Source of the DNA: Ahaetulla prasina
Taxonomy: Eukaryota > Chordata > Lepidosauria > Squamata > Colubridae
Assembly: GCF_028640845.1 (NCBI RefSeq)
Contig: NC_080540.1
Span: 229,818,794 to 229,882,793, forward strand
Length of the DNA: 64,000 bases
Direction: 5' to 3'
Numbering within the stretch: the first letter of the stretch is position 1; each line of letters opens with the position of its first letter. Shown here piece after piece: positions 58,470-64,000 of the stretch. The notes beneath the pieces were generated by a model. It searched no databases and was not told the DNA's origin. It worked only from the letters and a program-made list of their open reading frames with translations. The position numbers and the translations under genes are program-made.

Positions 58470-59345
58470 GTCAGTATCTGAGACAAAAAGGCTGAAGAGA
58501 AAACGTATTCAAGTTTTGATTGGGTAATTTTGATGGTAGAAATATCTTGATTCCAGCAAAACACAGGACAAAATGTGCCATGACATCCTTGTTAGCAAGC
58601 TATTTAAGTGTGACGTAGTTAACATGATAATGAAGCTGACAAAAAGGTCAATTTAAAATTGTATTCAGAGTGTTATCCATAGATGCTCATCAAACTGATT
58701 TATCTAGGTTGCCATAAAATTTGGTCCTGCGTCCTGTACTTCATTAATCTTTTTCATTAATGATTTGCACTAAGAATCGGAAGAACGCTGGTTAGATTTC
58801 ACATGGCAGAAAATTGCAGGGCATAGCTAATGCTCTAGAAAGCAATCATACATTTAAAGTGGTCTTGATAGGTTAGGAAATAACAGAAAAAAAATTAGCA
58901 GAAACTATTGTAAACTCCACATAGGAAGCAATAATCAAACTACAGGTGTGGGATGGGTGGGAATGATTAACTTGGTAACATTACTTGATGTAGCTTATTA
59001 TGAACTGAATATTAAGCAGCAAATGAATGTGGCAAAGGGAAGGTTAGATTGCATCAATTCTTTTCTTACTCCTTGGAACATCATATTTCCATTTTATCTT
59101 GCATTGGTCATCCTGAATATTACGTCCAGTTCTGAGAGCCACACTTTAAGAAAGGCTTCGGAATAATGTTGCTGGAGCTTATTTAAAAAGATCATCAAGG
59201 ATGATGGATGTGTTTGTGTGTCTAGGAACTGTCCTATGAAGAAACATTGAAAAAGTTTAGCCTTGAGAAGAAAAGGCCAAGTGGATGCTGTAGCATTCCT
59301 CAAATCCTTGAAAGTATATCACAAAAAGTAAAGATTTTGAAATAT
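58470..59345 (+). mobile_element. CR1-like LINE remnant
   Basis: The plus strand near 58735-58770 reads VLYFINLFH. Near 59225-59290 it reads ELSYEETLKKFSLEKKRPSG, the C-terminal block typical of CR1 polymerases. Many stops and small indels are present. Confidence 0.6.
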
Positions 59346-59394
59346 TCAGTACATGGAATAATGAATTTAAAAACAGAGAAAGGCAGATCCCCCC

Positions 59395-59513
59395 CGGCCC
59401 ATTTTGGCTGGCAGAGGTCCTTTGATATTTCCAGGCCAGTCCCATAGGCCAGATCTAAGCACCCCACAGGCAGTATCTGGCCCATGGGCCTATAGTTTGA
59501 CACCCCTGTTCTA
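59395..59513. mobile_element. hAT-type MITE fragment
   Basis: It ends TAGTTTGACACCCCTG (59493-59508), the inverted terminal repeat of the family at 19105. The other end is not preserved. Confidence 0.55.
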
Positions 59514-59515
59514 CA

Positions 59516-60578
59516 TTATGTTCTCCTCCCACCCATTCCCAATATAATATCCAGTTTGTTTTCTTCCCTCAAAGCATACTGTATGCAGAAAAATTTGGGT
59601 GAAAAGCAAAGCTGGGCAGTGTTCTTTTATGGGTAATCCATTAAAAATAATAATTTATATTCAGTTGAATGCATTTCTTAGACATCACTATTGGTGGGGG
59701 AAAACATTTATTGGGCAGTGCAGCAGTCATCCATGGTTGTGATGGTTTAAATTTATTAGTACTCTATTTATGGGTTATTGTGCAAATAAACCACTTAGGC
59801 TTTAATTTTTTTAAAAAAATTGAAGCACCTGATCTTTGTTTTTTAATTTCTCCTCTTTAGATAGAACCCCATGCTCCAAGTGATTACACAATTCAACAAC
59901 TCTTATGTGAAGAGTTTTTAAAAAATATGTGGAAATATAACCCAATATATATGCATACCATTTAAAACAATTAATTCAAGATTTTTAGTACTGACGTTAA
60001 ATGAAATCCACTCTCCTGCTTCAATTAACCTAGCTGTCTTCATTTGACCAATATAATTTAGGGAGTGATGGAAGAATAATAATCTATTATTAAATAACCG
60101 AGAATCGGAAATACTTCTGCAAGTTAATCTATGAGTAGGCCTATTTCTATATACTACTCACCTTTGATTATAATTTACTTATAGTAACCAGATACAGTAT
60201 CTTCTGATTAATGAACAAATATAAAAATTGTCATTTGCAAATATTCGCAAATGAACAATTGTAACATCCAGGAAAATGCTAAATATTCAGGGATAGTAAT
60301 CTGTACCTTTAAAATATTCCTGGCTCTTCCAGATAAACTGCTAAAACCTAGTAGTAAAATTTTGTACAGCATCTTGAACTGTGTACCAGTAGATAACAAC
60401 TAGTAATGTGATTCTCTCAACAGCTGTACGATTCTTTCAGTGTTGTGCAGCCTATTGTCTAGGTATTTCAATACTTATAAGACTATTTTTAATTGTTAGT
60501 CTTTTGCTCTAGCAAAACATAATTGATTTCTCATGAACATCTATTTCAATGCATTACCAGTATACAATTAAGCTAAAG
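59516..60578. other. AT-rich non-coding DNA, nothing recognised
   Basis: A small imperfect hairpin with ATTTGC/GCAAAT arms lies at 60230-60255. No supported frame was seen. Confidence 0.4.
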
Positions 60579-60761
60579 CAGTGGTCACCAACTGATGGTC
60601 CATGGATGTTGGTGGTCCACAGAAAAATTATTTACCTTTTTTTATATTTTGCTATATACTATTTATCTTTTTAAAAAATTTATATTAGTGGTCTGCGGGA
60701 TTTAAAATTATGATTTTAGTGGTCCCTGAGGTCCAAAGAAAGACTAAAGAAAGTCTTTCTG
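60579..60761. mobile_element. Short hAT-type derivative related to 48709-50111
   Basis: It starts CAGTGGTCACCAACTGATGG after AGCTAAAG (60571-60578). The interior GGGATTTAAAATTATGA recurs near the right end of the 1.4-kb element. TGCTAAAG at 60762-60769 may be the partner duplication. Confidence 0.6.
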
Positions 60762-60841
60762 TGCTAAAGAAAGAATATGTTACATCTACATAAAGGAAAT
60801 TAAGCCACCTTAGTTTCATTAAAAATCTATTCCTTATCCTA

Positions 60842-61067
60842 TCACTCAATTTCGTTGTTCAAAATCTGAACAGCTCTTTTTTCTTTCATGGTAATTCCAG
60901 GTTTTTTGTTGACAAATATTCTTATAAAGCGATTTGTATGTGGACATTTTTGGAAGCTCTTCTCCAGGATACATTTTGAGCTGTGATATACTGTCAAGAA
61001 GCCCATGACAAGGGCTTCTTGACAAGCATACCTTTTCATTTCCACAACTCTCGATATCCTTTGAATG
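60842..61067 (-). other. Candidate terminal coding exon, identity unknown
   Basis: On the minus strand TATTTTCCTAG at 61068-61078 could be a splice acceptor. It is followed by an open frame of 75 codons to TGA at 60842-60844. It contains MKRYACQEALVMGFLTV and PHTNRFIRIFVNKKPG and ends MKEKRAVQILNNEIE. The composition is balanced and looks more protein-like than neighbouring chance frames, but no family was recognised, and an open run of this length can arise by chance. It contains a perfect 12-bp inverted repeat (60993-61004 and 61012-61023). Confidence 0.25.
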
Positions 61068-61199
61068 CTAGGAAAATACCTAATTTTAATTCTCCCAGGC
61101 CTTTTAAAATAATCATATGCGGTATTTTATTATATTCCAGAAAAAAATGGATAGAACTGATCAACCCACAGGCACAGATGAACAGGCTCAGTTTATACT

Positions 61200-61414
61200 T
61201 TGAATACATTATGTGAAGACCAAACCCTCTGGAAAGGTCTGTAATGCTGGGAAAGGCAGAATGAAGAGAAGAGGTTGACTATTGCAAACTCAGTTACAAT
61301 GTTGATGGGGGAACAGTTGGAAAACTCAAAGTACCAGGGTGAAGACACATTGTCTAGGAGAAAATCTATCTCTGCACTGCTAACAGTCAATGCCAAATTG
61401 AGAGCATAGGTCAA
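61200..61414 (+). mobile_element. Bov-B-type LINE 3' fragment
   Basis: CTCTGGAAAGGTCTGTAATG then GAAGAGAAGAGGTTG resembles the C-terminal coding end of Bov-B LINEs as I know it. It is short and diverged. Confidence 0.5.
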
Positions 61415-62252
61415 TCAAACATTTTATTAACATTTTCTTATTTTACCTGCTTCATATTTATTGTTCCTGTTCTTACAAATTGTTAGACAAGGATAGAAAT
61501 ATTTAGCATTGCATTTGATTATTGTTTTCATACTTAAGAGGAAATTAATGTTTAACAGGGTAAGTATTTCTGGGTGTGATATGCAAGCAGAACATAACTG
61601 AGAAAGTTAAACACCTGGCATTATGATTGTCTTTTTTCTTTTTAAGGATGATGTAATGTGTAACAAGTGTGATGCATTTAAATTTACTTTCTGATTGGAG
61701 GCATAAAAGTGCTTGCAATAAATAAATACACTATTGATGTCACAATTATGGCAATTTCTATGCTGCAAGGAATTTCTCAAACTTCATGATTAAAAAATGA
61801 CCCACTTCTGATTTCTTGTCAAACATGCTGACTCCTCCAGGCTACTTCCTGTCAGATTTTTGGGGCCAAGGAAAATAGATGGATTCAATAATAATGATAA
61901 TAACAATAGAGTGCTGAAGTGTCCAAATGCCTATTTGATATGACAGCTGCCAGAAGCATGGAGCCTTCAACACTGAAATCTCCTGGTACTTCAAACTCTC
62001 TAAGTGATAGCTGCTATTCAGGAAACTGCCACGTGGAATATAATACAATCCTGTGTATTCTATAATATATGCAAGAGCGACGATATCCCTGTTTGTTTCT
62101 TCTAGGATTTGTTTTTAATATTTGCTTTCAATGCTTTCATTCAAATGGACTCCTACAGGAATGTAGCGATATCATTCGTTACACCTAAACGATAGAATTG
62201 TCATTCTCATGAGCCAATGTTAAATATTTGCACTAAGTTTTAATAACTAAAG
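61415..62252. other. AT-rich non-coding DNA, nothing recognised
   Basis: No supported feature was seen; an AATAAATAAATA stretch lies at 61717. Confidence 0.4.
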
Positions 62253-62388
62253 CAGAAGTGTCCAAGCTTGGCAACTTTAAGACTTGTGGACTTCAGCTCC
62301 CAGAATTCCATGGCCAACATGGCTGACTGGGGAATTTGGGGGAATTGAAACCCACAAGTCTTAAAGTTGCCAAAGTTGTACATTTCTG
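62253..62388. mobile_element. hAT-type palindromic MITE, 136 bp
   Basis: It starts CAGAAGTGTCCAAGCTTGG and ends AGTTGTACATTTCTG, with arms that pair almost throughout (GACTTGTGGACTTCAG with CCCACAAGTC). Flanks AACTAAAG and ATCTAAAG differ at two positions of eight. Confidence 0.8.
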
Positions 62389-63456
62389 ATCTAAAGATAT
62401 GAATAGCAGGTGGAAATCTAAAAAAACAATGTTTTTAGTATATGAAAAAATGAAAGAGGAAGACTGAGATTCTAGGAGAAAATTTTATTTAAAAACTGCC
62501 TATATTTAACCAGAAAAAGTACACTATTTTTTCTTTTTATACACTAATACAATAACTTACACTGTGCTTAGTACTAGAACATTCTATATAAACACATACA
62601 AAATCCCCATAAACACCCAAATGTAAATGATAAATAGTGAAAAATTCACTTTGCTGCTCAATGCCTTTGTCACTATTGTGATTTTACTTATTAGAACTGG
62701 AAGATATTTGGATGGAAAGAACCCCAAGCATCAGTCTGTAATCTGAAGTTTGATATAATCAGAAAAAAAAAGAATTCATTTAACATACATAAATCCAAAG
62801 CCAAAGTCGGACATCAGTAGTTGTCATCCATTTTTACTGTGACAACCAGCTAATACAATCTTAAGCAGAATAACATTTCCAACTCTTCTCCAGATCCACA
62901 CAGAATTTAATAAAATCACAAAATTAAGCATCAATTTGCAAAGTAAAAGATGCCAAATCTATAAAGAAAGAAGGGATACCAATGATAATGAATATGGAAA
63001 GACTAAGGGTTCCTAAGTAGTTACAGTACTAAATTATAGCAGCAATTAAAAACAATGAAAGCAGCTATAAAGGACATTTTATTGCACCAAAATAGGTACC
63101 GTGTTGTTTGAAAATGACAAAATCAAAGAAATTACACACAAAAGTATTACAAAGTCTTCTACTAAGCAATACTGTAGCATAAAAAAGGTTTACATTTGTA
63201 CTGCATCACATCATCATAGTTTCACTGCCTTTGATTTAATACTGAGGCCAATAATAATACAAACCATATTTTTGCATCAGAAATGGATCTTTCAGTGAAG
63301 CAGTTTGGCATATTTGCCTTATTTTTCTGTAGGAAATAACAAAAATCTAAGCTGGGGACAAAATCAAAAAGCTGAATTCTGTGGTTTATTCAAACTGTTC
63401 AGATTGTTCTGTTTCTTTAGTGAGTCATCCTAAAAGAAAAAAACGTCATTTTTAAC
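62389..63456. other. AT-rich non-coding DNA, possible 3' UTR on minus strand
   Basis: On the minus strand a TTAAATAAAATTTTC stretch (62477-62492) could serve as a polyadenylation signal, but no coding end upstream of it was identified. Nothing else was recognised. Confidence 0.3.
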
Positions 63457-63569
63457 CAGGGGTGTTCAACTTTGTCAACTCTAATTCCCAGAATTCTAAG
63501 AATGCTGGCTGAAGAATTCTGGGAGTTGAAGTCCTCAGGTTTTAAAGTTGCCAAAGTTGGACACCCTTG
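63457..63569. mobile_element. hAT-type palindromic MITE, 113 bp
   Basis: It starts CAGGGGTGTTCAACTTTG and ends AGTTGGACACCCTTG. The arms pair through CCCAGAATTC with GAATTCTGGGAG. The flanks TTTTTAAC and GTTTAAAC agree at six of eight positions. Confidence 0.8.
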
Positions 63570-64000
63570 GTTTAAACTGTACATTTTTTTTAAGAAAATC
63601 CTTTTTCAAGGTGTCCATTACTGTTCTAAATCCTTTTGTCTATATTTTAAGTAGGAAGTACTTATATTTAAAAATATATAAATATAGCTGAGATTAGCTA
63701 CTAATAACAATACTACAAATGAAGTGCAGCATAGAAAGAGGCCAAGCCTGTCCAAGTACATTCTTCATTGCCTCAAAACTACTATGACTCTAAGGGTTTG
63801 TTTGTCAAGAATATTTGTATGTCTTCTACTTTTTCTTTTATAATGTGGCTTAATCATTAACCTGAAAAGATTGCAAGCTACTCCTAAACTCAGTCAACTA
63901 TTCAGACTGATCAAGTATTGTAAAGCTATCACAATTACTGTCAGGAAACACTGAGCAAGCATGTGTATGTCAGCTGATTAAAACTTTAGAATGAGTTTGC
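63570..64000. other. Non-coding DNA, nothing recognised
   Basis: AT-rich sequence to the window end with no supported feature. Confidence 0.4.

Overview
The window reads as nuclear DNA of a squamate reptile, most likely a snake. The reasons are the mixture of repeats: L2- and CR1-type LINE remnants, a Bov-B-type LINE tail, tRNA-derived SINEs, Penelope-like elements with GIY-YIG coding sequence, a DIRS element with a tyrosine recombinase, a Gypsy LTR retrotransposon and many short hAT and Tc1/mariner-type MITEs, all in AT-rich DNA full of microsatellites. There are no bacterial-style operons, rRNA genes, functional tRNA genes or CRISPR arrays. No intact host protein-coding gene could be identified. 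Most open frames here are chance frames, microsatellite translations or pieces of transposon proteins.

Layout. 0.8-2.4 kb holds a 5'-truncated Penelope-like element (PLE) bracketed by 192-bp inverted arms, with a SINE inserted in its coding frame. 2.8-8.0 kb is an L2-like remnant on the minus strand, split by a Gypsy retrotransposon at 3312-7867 that has 190-bp LTRs, a 5-bp target duplication, a tRNA-Ser-type primer site and a broken gag-pol. 12.3-18.3 kb is a minus-strand DIRS-like element with inverted terminal repeats and an internal complementary region. 19-30 kb is a field of old L2 fragments and MITEs. 33.4-34.9 kb is a second PLE of a different family, with a 19-bp target duplication and an 800-bp hAT derivative inside it. 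35.5-38.5 kb is a nest of a LINE, an L1-like insert, a mariner-type element and a probable solo LTR. 39-43 kb holds L2 3' ends and MITEs.

45.4-46.6 kb is a GC- and CpG-rich island. It is the best candidate in the window for a host promoter and first exon, but the gene and its direction are not settled. To its right, 46.8-48.3 kb is a mariner-type MITE carrying a second one inside it plus an inverted duplication that crosses the junction. 48.7-50.1 kb is a 1.4-kb hAT-type element with an exact 8-bp target duplication and alternating inverted repeats. 50-64 kb is intron-like or intergenic DNA with SINEs, MITEs, CR1 and Bov-B fragments. Two weak host-exon candidates were noted, both on the minus strand: 30808-30876 and 60842-61067.

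The sequence is a layered archive of mobile elements rather than a gene cluster. Element identities rest on protein motifs, terminal repeats and target duplications read by eye. Family names below the superfamily level are tentative.
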